A program made the position numbers and the translations under genes. DNA of 64,000 bases from DATFRY01 sp963764695 (lineage in GTDB: Bacteria; Myxococcota_A; Polyangia; Haliangiales; Haliangiaceae). Below the pieces are notes generated by a model, which ran no database searches, had not been told where the DNA came from, and saw only the letters and a list, made by a program, of their open reading frames with translations. Shown in pieces: positions 1-8,588 of this stretch. The stretch is from NCBI GenBank assembly GCA_963764695.1, contig CAVXTW010000007.1:186001-250000 (forward strand), given 5' to 3'. Numbering within the stretch: the first letter of the stretch is position 1; the number at the start of each line of letters is the position of its first letter.

Positions 1-609
1 GCCGGCGGCGGTCGACAGCACCGGGTAGGTCGCGAACGAGTCGGCCGGCCCGGGCTCGATGAGCGCCTGGCCCAGCACCGGCCCGGTGTCGATGCCCTCG
101 TCGACAAGGTGCACGGTGACGCCGGCCAGCTCGGAGCGCCCGTCCGCCAGCGCCCAGTAGCCGCCGTGCACGCCGCGACAGAACGGGGTGATGCCGCCAT
201 GCATGTTGATGAAGGGGACGGTGACGGTCGCCAGCGTCTCGCGATCGAGGATGCGCGTGCCGTGGACCACCACGACGCCCGGCGCCAGCGCGCGCAGCGC
301 CTCCCGCGCCTCGTCGCTGTTCATCGACGGCACCCGCGTCACCTGGCCCTTCAACGGACCGTCGTCGAGGCGGTGGCGGTCCAGGATCTGGCGGACGCGC
401 GCCTCGCCGCGCCGGCGCAGGAGCGGCACCACCAGGCCGACGAAGGCCACCTGTCCGGCGACGGTCACCGGCCCGAGCCGGGCCAGGCGGCGGCGGACCA
501 GCTGCCGGCGCGGGATCGGGTCCTCGACCAGCGCGCGGGCCCCGGGCCAGCGCCGGCGCAGCGCGTTCCACACCACGCAGCTCATGCGGCCGCTGCCGGC
601 CAGGAGCAC
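1..609 (-). CDS. Formyltransferase-like protein, 3' end outside window
   Basis: The first 203 residues of a formyltransferase-fold protein, which transfers a formyl group from 10-formyl-tetrahydrofolate to an amine. An N-terminal beta strand with GSGRM (about residues 5-9) is followed by the family's catalytic Asn-x-His in INMHGG (N135, H137) and the catalytic Asp in GIDTGP (D174). The start chosen is a GTG at 609, 7 bases after the stop of the deacetylase gene, with GGAG upstream inside that gene; ATG 585 is an alternative that would remove the glycine motif. The long insert between the first strand and the N-x-H motif differs from methionyl-tRNA formyltransferase. Its position after a polysaccharide deacetylase and an O-antigen ligase suggests formylation of an amino sugar, which is inference. 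The gene continues beyond base 1. Confidence 0.75.
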   Translation of the reverse strand, partial: MLLAGSGRMSCVVWNALRRRWPGARALVEDPIPRRQLVRRRLARLGPVTVAGQVAFVGLVVPLLRRRGEARVRQILDRHRLDDGPLKGQVTRVPSMNSDEAREALRALAPGVVVVHGTRILDRETLATVTVPFINMHGGITPFCRGVHGGYWALADGRSELAGVTVHLVDEGIDTGPVLGQALIEPGPADSFATYPVLSTAAG

Positions 610-616
610 GATCGGA

Positions 617-1639
617 TCAGCTCCGCGCTGCAGACGCGACCTCTCGCATCGACAGGGACTGCATCCCGTGGCCCTCCCGGCACGCCGCGAACGTGTCGAG
701 CACGGCGCGCAGGGCGCCGAGGTTCTGGTCGATGTGGCGCCCGGCGTTGTGCAGGTGCCACCACAGGTGAAAGATGCCGCCGGCGGCGGCCGCGGCGCGC
801 ACCCCGCGCTGGATGCGTGCGATGCGCACCGCCTCGAGGTGGCGGGCCAGCGGGCTGTACGGCCGCAGGAACATGCTCGCCGCCACCTCGCAGGTACCGT
901 CGGCGCGCGGCACGTCCGGCCAGGCCAGCACGTGCGAGCCGGTCACGCCGGTGTACGCGTCGACAAGGCGGCCCGCGCGCCGGCGCAGCGACCGGTCGAC
1001 CGCGTCGGTGGCCGGCCGGTACAGCCAGCCGCGCTGATTTCCGCGCACCGCCCCGATGCCGGCCTCGCGCAGCGCGCCGGCGTAGGCCGGGTTGAGCTGG
1101 TTGCGCGGCAGGGCGATCGACGACAGCTGCACCCCGCGCGCCGCGGCGATGCGAGCCGACGCGGCGAGATCGGCGGCGAAGCTGGCGCGGGTCTGGCCCC
1201 GCTCGAGGCAGTAGTAGTGGGAGAAGGTGTGGCTGGCGATCTCCTGGCGCGGGCAGTCGGCGATGCGGGCGACCAGGCTGGCCCCGAAGTGAAGCGGATC
1301 GTCGCGCTCGTCGCGGCCGGTCGGCTCGCCGTACGGATCGAGCCGCCGATCGGCGTACGCCGGTCGCAGCTCGGGCGGCGGGGCGTGCGCCATGAGCTCG
1401 TCGCGCGAGCCGGCCATGAGGAAGCCGACCATCGCCCACGTGGCGCCCACGTCATAGGCCCGGAACAGATCGAGCAGGCGCGGCAGCGCGCGGCGGGCGC
1501 CGAGCAGGTTCTCGCGGTACGCGCCGCCGTCGGGCGGGATCAGGTCGCGCAGGCCCCAGCGCAGCTCGACGTCGATCGACACGACCAGCGCCGGCGGCCG
1601 GGATCCCTCGAGGCGACGATCGGGCGCGCCGGCGAGCAT
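617..1639 (-). CDS. Polysaccharide deacetylase family protein (NodB-like)
   Basis: A 340-residue protein of the carbohydrate esterase 4 type, expected to remove N- or O-acetyl groups from a surface glycan. Residues 21-25 read SIDVE, the position of the usual metal and catalytic Asp pair; here the second Asp is replaced by Val-Glu, a variant seen in some family members. Residues 136-141 SHTFSH supply the two metal-binding histidines (H137, H141). The C-terminal WWHLHN stretch fits the last NodB motif region. No signal peptide is visible, so it may act on cytoplasmic lipid-linked precursors. It starts 3 bases after the O-antigen ligase stop and is followed by the formyltransferase, so the three form one transcription unit. 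The altered Asp makes activity uncertain. Confidence 0.8.
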   Translation of the reverse strand: MLAGAPDRRLEGSRPPALVVSIDVELRWGLRDLIPPDGGAYRENLLGARRALPRLLDLFRAYDVGATWAMVGFLMAGSRDELMAHAPPPELRPAYADRRLDPYGEPTGRDERDDPLHFGASLVARIADCPRQEIASHTFSHYYCLERGQTRASFAADLAASARIAAARGVQLSSIALPRNQLNPAYAGALREAGIGAVRGNQRGWLYRPATDAVDRSLRRRAGRLVDAYTGVTGSHVLAWPDVPRADGTCEVAASMFLRPYSPLARHLEAVRIARIQRGVRAAAAAGGIFHLWWHLHNAGRHIDQNLGALRAVLDTFAACREGHGMQSLSMREVASAARS

Positions 1640-1642
1640 GCC

Positions 1643-2822
1643 TTACCTGGTGTGGACGCCGAGCGGCCGCTGCTCGTAGTCCTTGAGGGCGATGAACAGG
1701 GCCAGGAGCACCCACAGGAGCGTGAACCGCAGGCCCTGGTGGGTCAGGCCGAACGCGATGGCCGGCAGGAGCATGAGGATGTAGCGGGTGCGCGCGCGCC
1801 GGACCACGCGCCAGCAGAACAGGGCGAACAGCCCGCTGCCGATGATCCCGTAGCTGAAGAAGATGGTCCCGCCGGAGGAGTGAAGCTCGTGGGACCCGAT
1901 GACGGTGGTGTCCTTGAAGCGCCTGTATCCGCCCTCCCCCGCGCCGAAGAACCAGTGCTCCTTGTGGTTGAGGATGCGGTCGTAGCCGCGCTCCTCGAAG
2001 AAGCCGGCGGTCTCGTCGTTGGCCAGGCGGTCGCGCGTCCGATCGATCGCCTCGTTGACCTTGTCCGAGGAGACCAGGATGAGCAGCGCGGCCAGCGTCG
2101 AACACGACGACGAAGCGCGGATTGGACAGCAGGCCGACGATGACAAGGATGGCCGTCGCGCCCAGCGCCGCCTTGGACGACGACAAGAGCGAGAGGTACG
2201 CGGAGGCCAGCAGCCCGACGGTGGCCGGCACCGTCCCCAGGCCGAGCTGTCGCCGCCCGTAGCACAGGATGCTCGCGCTCAGCACCGCGAAGTAGCCGAG
2301 CTGGTTCGGGTTGTTGAACAGGACCTCGGAGCGGCTGCCTCCGCGCGAGAAGAAGAAGGAGATGAGCACTTGCAGGCTCACCGAGATGAGCGTGAGCTGC
2401 AGCGTCAGCCACAGGAAGCGCTCGCGGTACCGCCGGTACATCACCAGCGCGATCAGGAACAGGACGACGTTGTAGATGTAATAGGTCGGCGTGATGAGAA
2501 AGCCGGTCTTGGTGCTGAGCGTGTAGGAGTCGAGCGCGACGGTCCAGGTCAGGTTGACCAGCAGCATGTACGCGGTGAACAGCAGGAGCGCGCGCACCGG
2601 GGCGATGGCGGCGGGGAAAAGGCGGTTGCTGCCGGTCAGGAACACGGCCGGCGCCAGCAGCACCACCAGCAAGTCTCCCGGCTGGGGCAGGCCGCTCTTG
2701 AACATGTAGATCGGGAACAGCAGGATGTAGAGCGACCACAGAAAGAGGGCCGGGTCGCGCATCACGCGAACCGTCTCGATCAGGATCTGCTGCGCTCCCC
2801 GCGGGATGCGCTTCCGCCTCAT
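1643..2822 (-). CDS. O-antigen ligase/polymerase-like membrane protein, frameshifted
   Basis: A multi-pass membrane protein of about 392 residues resembling the Wzy/WaaL O-antigen ligase family. The first part has roughly eight hydrophobic segments. After a shift, the second part carries a large periplasmic loop (containing NHKEHWFFGAGEGGY and SHELHSSGGTIFFSYG, the typical Wzy_C loop) and the last membrane helices. The reading frame breaks around 2096-2099: the sequence before it is open in one frame and the continuation lies in another, equivalent to one extra base. The length 1,180 is 3n+1, consistent with that. The start is ATG 2822 because GAGGAGGGG precedes it; ATG 2861 lacks such a site. 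It heads the minus-strand polysaccharide operon. The shift may be a sequencing error or a true mutation. Confidence 0.75.
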
Positions 2823-2926
2823 GCTCCCCTCCTCGACTCCGGCCACGGTGAAGCGCTGCACGAGCGGTGCACAGGCACGTTACTAGACTGCCCGCTCGGT
2901 GACCAAGCCCGTCGCTCGGCGCAGGG

Positions 2927-3901
2927 TTGAAAATGGCCGGCCGGTTGGGCAACCTGGCACCTGGTTCGCCCCCGGCTTTTGACAGGAGCGGCTCGGTGTC
3001 CGTGGGAACGACGGCGGTGGATTGGCGGCGCGACGGTTACCTCGTCCGGCGGGGGCTCCTGCACGAGAGCGAGATCGCCGAGCTGCGCCGGCGGGCGCTC
3101 GATCTGGCTCGCCGCTTTCACGGCGACGACATCATCAACAAGCCGATCCCCGTGGATCTGCTCAGCGAACCGATGTTCCGGCCGCTCATCCTGGATCCGC
3201 GCATCCTCGGGCTGGCCCGCGAGCTGATCGGGCCGCGCCTGGTCTACTGCGGCGACAGCAAGATCACGATCATGAACATCCGCGGCCGCTTCCACAAGGA
3301 CAGCAGCCCGGCCGGCATCTGGCCCGGCGCTCGCGGATACGATCCGTTCGATCCGCGGGAGGGGCCGTACGACGTGCTGCGGATCATGATCTATCTACAA
3401 GATCACCGGCAGCTCGCCGGCAATCTGCGCGTCCGCCGCGGCTCGCACACCGGACCCGTGGTGCACCACGTGACCTGGCCCAGAGATGTCCTGTTCTGGA
3501 TGTCCGGCCGGCTCAGGTCGTTCCCCGGGCTGCCGCGCGGCAAGCGCACCAACCTGAACACGGCGCCCGGCGATGTGGTCGCCTTCAACCTGCGCGTCTC
3601 GCACGGGATCAACGCCGTCCGGCTCAGGGGGCTGCCCGATGTGTGCCTCGATCCCAAGGTCGAGCGCTTCGTGCCGCTCAGGTTCCGTGCGCCCGAGGCG
3701 GCGGAGCGCATCGCGGTCCTCATCACGCTGGGTGCGCCGGGTGTGCACCTGGAGCGCTACATCCAGTCGCGCATGGAGCGCTTCTCGTCCAACCGCCGCT
3801 TCCAGAGCGCCGCCTTCGACTCGCCCGAGATCCGGGAGCTGGCCGGGCGCGCGGGCCTGGAGCTCCGCACCGATCTCATCGGTCAGGGCGCGGCGACCTG
3901 A
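2927..3901 (+). CDS. Phytanoyl-CoA dioxygenase (PhyH) family protein
   Basis: A 324-residue protein resembling Fe(II)/2-oxoglutarate-dependent dioxygenases of the PhyH group. The opening DGYLVRRGLLHESEIAELRR is the typical PhyH N-terminus. FHKDSS about 120 residues in supplies the HxD iron motif, and RVSHGINAV near residue 225 the distal histidine. Some PhyH enzymes hydroxylate lipids, amino acids or secondary metabolites, so the substrate cannot be told here. It is transcribed away from the polysaccharide operon across a gap of about 100 bases, which suggests a related role in surface or lipid modification. The first 20 or so residues before the PhyH homology are weak, and a start at GTG 3000 (residue 25) is possible. 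Confidence 0.7.
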   Translation: MKMAGRLGNLAPGSPPAFDRSGSVSVGTTAVDWRRDGYLVRRGLLHESEIAELRRRALDLARRFHGDDIINKPIPVDLLSEPMFRPLILDPRILGLARELIGPRLVYCGDSKITIMNIRGRFHKDSSPAGIWPGARGYDPFDPREGPYDVLRIMIYLQDHRQLAGNLRVRRGSHTGPVVHHVTWPRDVLFWMSGRLRSFPGLPRGKRTNLNTAPGDVVAFNLRVSHGINAVRLRGLPDVCLDPKVERFVPLRFRAPEAAERIAVLITLGAPGVHLERYIQSRMERFSSNRRFQSAAFDSPEIRELAGRAGLELRTDLIGQGAAT

Positions 3902-3936
3902 ATCCTGCGCTCCGCCGGATCCGGTAAGGTCACCGG

Positions 3937-4632
3937 GTGAGCGGCCTGTCCGACTGGATCGCCCGATGCCGCGCGCGGCGATCGCTCAACCTCGTCGTCG
4001 CCAACCTGCGCATCCTCATCGGCTTCGGCTTCATGCCGGCCGGCCTCAAGAAGCTGCTGGGCGAGCGGTTCACCGAGGCCGGCAACGTGGGCCCGTTTCA
4101 CGACTTTCTGCACGCGTTCTGGGCCACCGGGCCGCTCTATCGCTTCGTCGGCATCGTGCAGCTGACCGGCGCGCTCCTGCTCATGACGCAGCGCTTTGCC
4201 GCGGTCGGCGCGGCCCTGCTCCTCCCGGTGCTGTGCGTCATCGCCGTGTTCGTGTGGAGCACCGCCGGCGTCCCGACCATCGCGACGGTCACCCTCATGC
4301 TGAGCGGCGTCGCCTCGCTTCTCGTGTGGGACCTGCACAAGTGGCGCGCCGTGTTCGCCTCGGACAGGCAGGCGTCGGCGCCGCCGCTCGCGCCGACCGG
4401 CGAGGTGATCGACGCCCGGCTCTGGCAGCGAGCCGGGCTCGGCGTGGCGCTGCTCTACATCGCCTCCTGCCTGCTGCACGGCGGGGTGTACCGGCCGCGC
4501 GGCCCCGACTGGTCCGAGCCGGCCTTCTACGTCCTGCCCGCCGTGGCCCTGGTTCCGGTCCTCGCGCTGCTGGTCAACCATGTGCGGCGTCGCCGGAGCG
4601 ACGCCGCGGATCCGCGCCAGCCGGCCGGCTAA
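3937..4632 (+). CDS. DoxX-like integral membrane protein
   Basis: A 231-residue protein with a GTG start, 35 bases after the PhyH gene. Residues 22-45 (NLRILIGFGFMPAGLKKLLG) match the first segment of DoxX/DoxD-type membrane proteins. Further membrane segments follow at about 65-85, 88-108, 115-135, 160-175 and 190-210. The family is poorly defined; members are small inner-membrane proteins linked to redox or sulfur metabolism, but no function can be assigned from sequence here. It converges with the next minus-strand gene, the two stop codons overlapping by a few bases. Confidence 0.6.
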   Translation: MSGLSDWIARCRARRSLNLVVANLRILIGFGFMPAGLKKLLGERFTEAGNVGPFHDFLHAFWATGPLYRFVGIVQLTGALLLMTQRFAAVGAALLLPVLCVIAVFVWSTAGVPTIATVTLMLSGVASLLVWDLHKWRAVFASDRQASAPPLAPTGEVIDARLWQRAGLGVALLYIASCLLHGGVYRPRGPDWSEPAFYVLPAVALVPVLALLVNHVRRRRSDAADPRQPAG

Positions 4633-6230
4633 ATCTCTGTGCCCAGGAAGGCGGCCAGCTTCTCCCCCTTCTTGTCGGTCACGGCGAACGGGGCGCACAC
4701 GCGCGGCTTCTCGCCGTCGTCGCAGTACATGCTGACCTTGCGCCCCGGCGCCAGGCCGGCCGCGTTCTCGGCGGAGACCATGGCCGGAGCCTCGGTCGAG
4801 CGCTCCGTGACCTTCTTCCACGGGCCGCACTCCTTGTAGTAGGTGACCCTGCCGTCCTCGCTGATGCTGTGGACCTTCTTGGTGTCCCAGCACTCGCGGT
4901 CCTCGTCCTTGCTCACCACGGTCTCGAACTGGACCAGCACGCCGCCGCTCTTCCTGGTGACGCGCTTGACCACGGCCTCGACGGCGCTCTGGCTGCTCGT
5001 CGGCGTGAGCGGACGGCCCAGCGGATCCGGGACGGCCGGCCGCAGTCGTTCCAGGTTCTCCACCGTGGTCGGCTTGTCTCCCTCCATCTTCTTCAGGGCG
5101 TCGCGCAGGAACCAGTAGACCATCGTGCGCGGGCCGCGGAAAGAGTCGGCCTTGTCAACCAGCGCTGCGATGCCCAGCCCCATCTCCTCCTGGCCGTCCT
5201 TGCGGGCGCAGGCCTCGAGCGCCCGCGAGATCTGGTAGCCGATCGGACCGACCACCTCGTAGCGGGCCTTGTCGAGCGTCTTGACCTTCTTGTTCCTGAG
5301 CAGGCCGACCAGGCGCTGGCGCAGCTCCCCGTAGCAGCCGGCGATCTGAGGCCGCGAGCTGCGGGCGAACTTCGCCTCGAAGGCGCGCACCGCCGCGAGA
5401 TCGTCCGCCCCTTCGCGGGCCACGCGCACCGCCGCGATGTAGGCCTTGTCCGGGATCGTGTAGTAGAACGCCTTGAGCGCCGGGTCATCCGCCAGCTTGG
5501 GCGCCAGGTACTGCTCGGTGAGCGCGGCCGTGGCCTCGACCTGGCGGTACGCGATCCGGACCTTGGTCCGGGCGGCCGGCGGTGCCTTGAGCTCGTCGAG
5601 CTCGGCCTCGATGGCGGACTTCTCGCGCTGGATCAGGCGCCACTCGGATCCACACAGGGCGTAGCTGGCCTCGTCCTCGGCCCTCTTCACCCCGCTCAGC
5701 CGGCGGGTGCCGTCGCCCAGGCAGGTGTGCACCACGGCCAGCGAGGCGAGCACCGACGACGTTTCGTCCTCGATGTAGAACGGATCCGGGCGATCGATGG
5801 CCTGGTCCGCTCGCTTGCACTGGAGCAGCCGGCCCAGCCCGCGGTCGGCCTGCCTGGTGACGTCGAGCCGGTCGCAGGTCTTCTGGATCGGATCGCGCTC
5901 GTCGACGAGGGCGTGAAGGTACGCGCGGAGCTCGGCGGCGGGCAGCTTGCTCCACTTCCTCAGCTTGCCGTAGTAGGAAAGAACGGCCGCGCGGTCGCTC
6001 TCGCCCAGCCGGGCGTTGCAGCCGAACCAGGCCAGCGCGTTGATGGTGGAGTGCTCGTAGTCGATGCCGTTGTGCACCGACTGGGTGGCGGAGCCGATCG
6101 GACGGGACGTCTTGCGGCCCTCACACCAGTCGATGGCCGACTTGCCGCCGGCGCTGGCCGACGGCTCGAGGCCGAGAGTGACGAGAATGGTCAGCGCCAG
6201 TGCACCGACCGAGAACATGCGTGTCAACAT
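4629..6230 (-). CDS. Secreted protein of unknown function
   Basis: A 533-residue protein with a clear Sec signal peptide (MLTRMFSVGALALTILVTLG followed by EPSASA). I do not recognise a family. The mature part is mostly helical, has about ten scattered cysteines (for example CEGRK, CDRLDV, CAPFAV) that may form disulfides, and ends in a small beta-rich segment (GGVLVQFETVVSKDEDRECW). Start ATG 6230 is preferred over the upstream ATG 6296 because GGGAGG sits five bases before it and the signal peptide begins there. Its strand and neighbours do not link it to a pathway. It is probably periplasmic or on the cell surface. Confidence 0.7.
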   Translation of the reverse strand: MLTRMFSVGALALTILVTLGLEPSASAGGKSAIDWCEGRKTSRPIGSATQSVHNGIDYEHSTINALAWFGCNARLGESDRAAVLSYYGKLRKWSKLPAAELRAYLHALVDERDPIQKTCDRLDVTRQADRGLGRLLQCKRADQAIDRPDPFYIEDETSSVLASLAVVHTCLGDGTRRLSGVKRAEDEASYALCGSEWRLIQREKSAIEAELDELKAPPAARTKVRIAYRQVEATAALTEQYLAPKLADDPALKAFYYTIPDKAYIAAVRVAREGADDLAAVRAFEAKFARSSRPQIAGCYGELRQRLVGLLRNKKVKTLDKARYEVVGPIGYQISRALEACARKDGQEEMGLGIAALVDKADSFRGPRTMVYWFLRDALKKMEGDKPTTVENLERLRPAVPDPLGRPLTPTSSQSAVEAVVKRVTRKSGGVLVQFETVVSKDEDRECWDTKKVHSISEDGRVTYYKECGPWKKVTERSTEAPAMVSAENAAGLAPGRKVSMYCDDGEKPRVCAPFAVTDKKGEKLAAFLGTEI

Positions 6231-6375
6231 GGATCCTCCCGAGAGCCCGCGGCGGAATGCCGGCGGCCGCTTTGGGAACGCTCTCTTTGCCCCCATGTCG
6301 GACGGGGCGCGCCGCTGTTGCGCCGACTCGCGGTCGAAAGAGCCCGGCTGCGATCAGCTGACCGGCCTTGCCAGA

Positions 6376-7584
6376 CTAGCGGCCGACCGCCGGGACGATG
6401 GTCGCGCCGGTGGTCTGGAGCTCGCCGTCGATGCGGATGACGCCCGCGCCGCCGCCGCCACCACCGCCGCCGCTCGAGCCACTGGCCGCGCCGATGCGTC
6501 CGTCGGGGGTGACGCTGCTGCCGCTGCCGCCGTCGCCGGCCCCACCGTCGCCGCCGCCGCCCCCGGCCTCGGTGCTGTCGGGGCGGCCGTCCGCGCCGTC
6601 GTCCCCTTCCGAGAACTTGGCCGAGCCGGAGCCTCCGCCGCCGCCGTTGGCGGCCAGGATCGCGGTGTCGGCCAGGGCGACCTGGGGAGCGTCGAGCCAC
6701 AGCATGCCACCGGATCCGCCGCCGGCGCCGCCGCCGCCCTCGCCACCGTCGGCGCCCGCGCCGCCTGCGTGGATCACGCCGGACAGCTGGACCGCGCGGA
6801 ACGCGCTGAGGGCGAGCGCGCCGCCGCCGGCCCCGCCACGCGCCGTCGAGCCAGACCGGCCCGGAGCGTCGCCGCCGCGGCAGCCGCCGCGCAGCGTCGT
6901 GGAGGTCGGGATGAAGGAGCCGCCGTCTCCCTCGTTGGTGTTGCCGCCGCCCGGGCCGCCGTCGCCGCCGCGACCGCCGAAGCCGCCGCCGCCGGCGCCG
7001 CTGCCGCCATCCGGGCTGGCCGCGCCGGGCGCGCCGATCTGCCCGTCCTCGCAGTCGGGCGGGTTGCCGCCGGGGCCGATCGGGCCGGCGCTCGACGCGT
7101 CGATCTGACCGGCGATCTCGAAGGTGTCCCAGGCCACCAGCACGAGCGGCCTCGACCCGCGAACCACCAGCACCGCGCCGTCGATGATCTGCAGCTTCTC
7201 TGTCAACACCAGCTGGACGGTGCCGCCCTCGATGTCGAGCGTGAGACCGGCATGGGCGAGGGCCACCCCGGCCGGGTCGAGCAGCTCGTCGGTCGCTGTG
7301 TCGTACGAGTAGTTGCCGGGCTGATCGAGGGTGAGCACGCCGCCGCGATCGGGCAGCGCGCACGGGTCGAACGGCACCGCCGGGCGCCAGTCGCTGCAGT
7401 CCACCGCCGCGTCGATTCCAGGCGGCGCGGCGTCCGCGGCGGCGCCTCCGCCGGCATCGCTACCGGTGTCGCCCGCCGCGTCCGGCTCGAACTCCGCGCC
7501 GGGCGTGCGCACGTCGCCGCATGCAGAGCTCAGCGCGAGGTGAAACGAGACCGAGAGGAGCCGACCTGACCACCGGAACGCCAC
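6376..7584 (-). CDS. Glycine-rich secreted or lipoprotein-like protein
   Basis: A 402-residue protein. The N-terminus is hydrophobic and ends in SSACGD, a weak lipobox (no leucine at -3). It is followed by an Asp/Ala/Gly-rich spacer of the type common in Myxococcota lipoproteins. Residues 65-165 look like a beta-helix or beta-sandwich (LTLDIEGGTVQLVLTEKLQI). The remainder is dominated by runs of Gly with Ala, Ser and Asp, including GGGGGGGG near the end, interrupted by short beta-strand repeats such as VQLSGVIHAGG and VALADTAILAANGG. This looks like a surface adhesin or shell-like protein, but no function is established. Poly-glycine tracts make the region prone to assembly error. Confidence 0.65.
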   Translation of the reverse strand: MAFRWSGRLLSVSFHLALSSACGDVRTPGAEFEPDAAGDTGSDAGGGAAADAAPPGIDAAVDCSDWRPAVPFDPCALPDRGGVLTLDQPGNYSYDTATDELLDPAGVALAHAGLTLDIEGGTVQLVLTEKLQIIDGAVLVVRGSRPLVLVAWDTFEIAGQIDASSAGPIGPGGNPPDCEDGQIGAPGAASPDGGSGAGGGGFGGRGGDGGPGGGNTNEGDGGSFIPTSTTLRGGCRGGDAPGRSGSTARGGAGGGALALSAFRAVQLSGVIHAGGAGADGGEGGGGAGGGSGGMLWLDAPQVALADTAILAANGGGGGSGSAKFSEGDDGADGRPDSTEAGGGGGDGGAGDGGSGSSVTPDGRIGAASGSSGGGGGGGGAGVIRIDGELQTTGATIVPAVGR

Positions 7585-7717
7585 GACCCGCCGATGCTAG
7601 CAGAGCCGCGTCCCGAGGTTGCCGGTCAGGCCCTCTCGTGACACCAGGTCTGTCAGATCGTTGCAGCCGGTGCCCGCTGCGAGGCGGAGCTCGACGCACT
7701 GCGGCTACACTTCGAGG

Positions 7718-8506
7718 ATGGCGGATGCATTCTACGAGCTGCTGGACGCCGGTCGGTATGCGGCCACACCGGCCACGGTCGGGCCGTGGAATCCGGGACT
7801 GGCGCACGGCGGGCCGCCGGCGGCGCTCCTCGCCCATGCGATCGAGCGGGCGCACCCGCGCGACGACGCCCGCATCGCGCGCGTCGCGTTCGACTTCCAC
7901 GGCAGCGTGCCCGTCGGCGAGACGCAGGTGACCGCCGAGATCATCCGCCCCGGGTCACGGATCGAGCTGTCGCGCGCCCGCCTCGCGGTCGCCGGCCGGA
8001 CCGCCATGGAGGCGAGCGCCTGGCGCATCGTGACCGCGCCGGACCGGGCGCCCGAGATCACGGCCGGTCGCGAGGCGCCGCGCTTGCCCGGGCCGCAGCC
8101 CCAGCGCCTGTTCAACGAGGTGCCGTCGTTCGGATACGGCGATGCGGTCGAGTGGCGCTTCGTCGAGGGCGGCTTTCACGAGCTCGGTCCGGCCACCGTC
8201 TACGCCCGGCCTCGCATCCCGCTGGTCGCAGGCGAGCCGCTGTCCCCGCTCTCGCGGCTGCTCATCATGGTCAACGCCGGCAACGGCATCAGCGCCACCC
8301 TGCCGCTTACCCGCTACACCTTCGTGCCGATCGAGGTCACCGTGAGCGTGTGGCGCCATCCGCGCAGCGAATGGGTCGGCATGTCCGCGGTCACCACGGT
8401 CGCCTCGGACGGCATCGGGCAGACCCACATCGAGCTGTTCGACGAGGTCGGCTTCATCGGCACCGCCCTGCAGACGCTGTTCGTCGCGCCGCACGCGAGG
8501 AGCTGA
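7718..8506 (+). CDS. Acyl-CoA thioesterase-like (double hotdog) protein
   Basis: A 262-residue protein resembling the TesB/4HBT_3 thioesterase families, which hydrolyse acyl-CoA. The N-terminal half contains WNPGLAHGGPPAALLAHAIE, the typical first hotdog helix, then a strand with RVAFDFHGSVPVGETQV. The second half repeats the fold and ends with GIGQTHIELFDEVGFIG, which resembles the C-terminal hotdog of TesB-like proteins. ATG 7718 is chosen because the homology begins at once after it. It sits between divergent minus-strand and co-directional kinase genes; no operon partner is obvious. Confidence 0.65.
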   Translation: MADAFYELLDAGRYAATPATVGPWNPGLAHGGPPAALLAHAIERAHPRDDARIARVAFDFHGSVPVGETQVTAEIIRPGSRIELSRARLAVAGRTAMEASAWRIVTAPDRAPEITAGREAPRLPGPQPQRLFNEVPSFGYGDAVEWRFVEGGFHELGPATVYARPRIPLVAGEPLSPLSRLLIMVNAGNGISATLPLTRYTFVPIEVTVSVWRHPRSEWVGMSAVTTVASDGIGQTHIELFDEVGFIGTALQTLFVAPHARS

Positions 8507-8588
8507 GCCGGGAAGTCGCGCTGACCGGCCCCCTGGCGCAAGCCACTCCTGCTAGAGTGACCCGCAAGGGGATGCTTGGAGGCGTGCG

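Noticed and set aside
3573..6440. A plus-strand frame of 955 codons across the DoxX-like and secreted-protein genes
   Set aside because: It crosses two well-supported genes in other frames and has arginine-rich composition.
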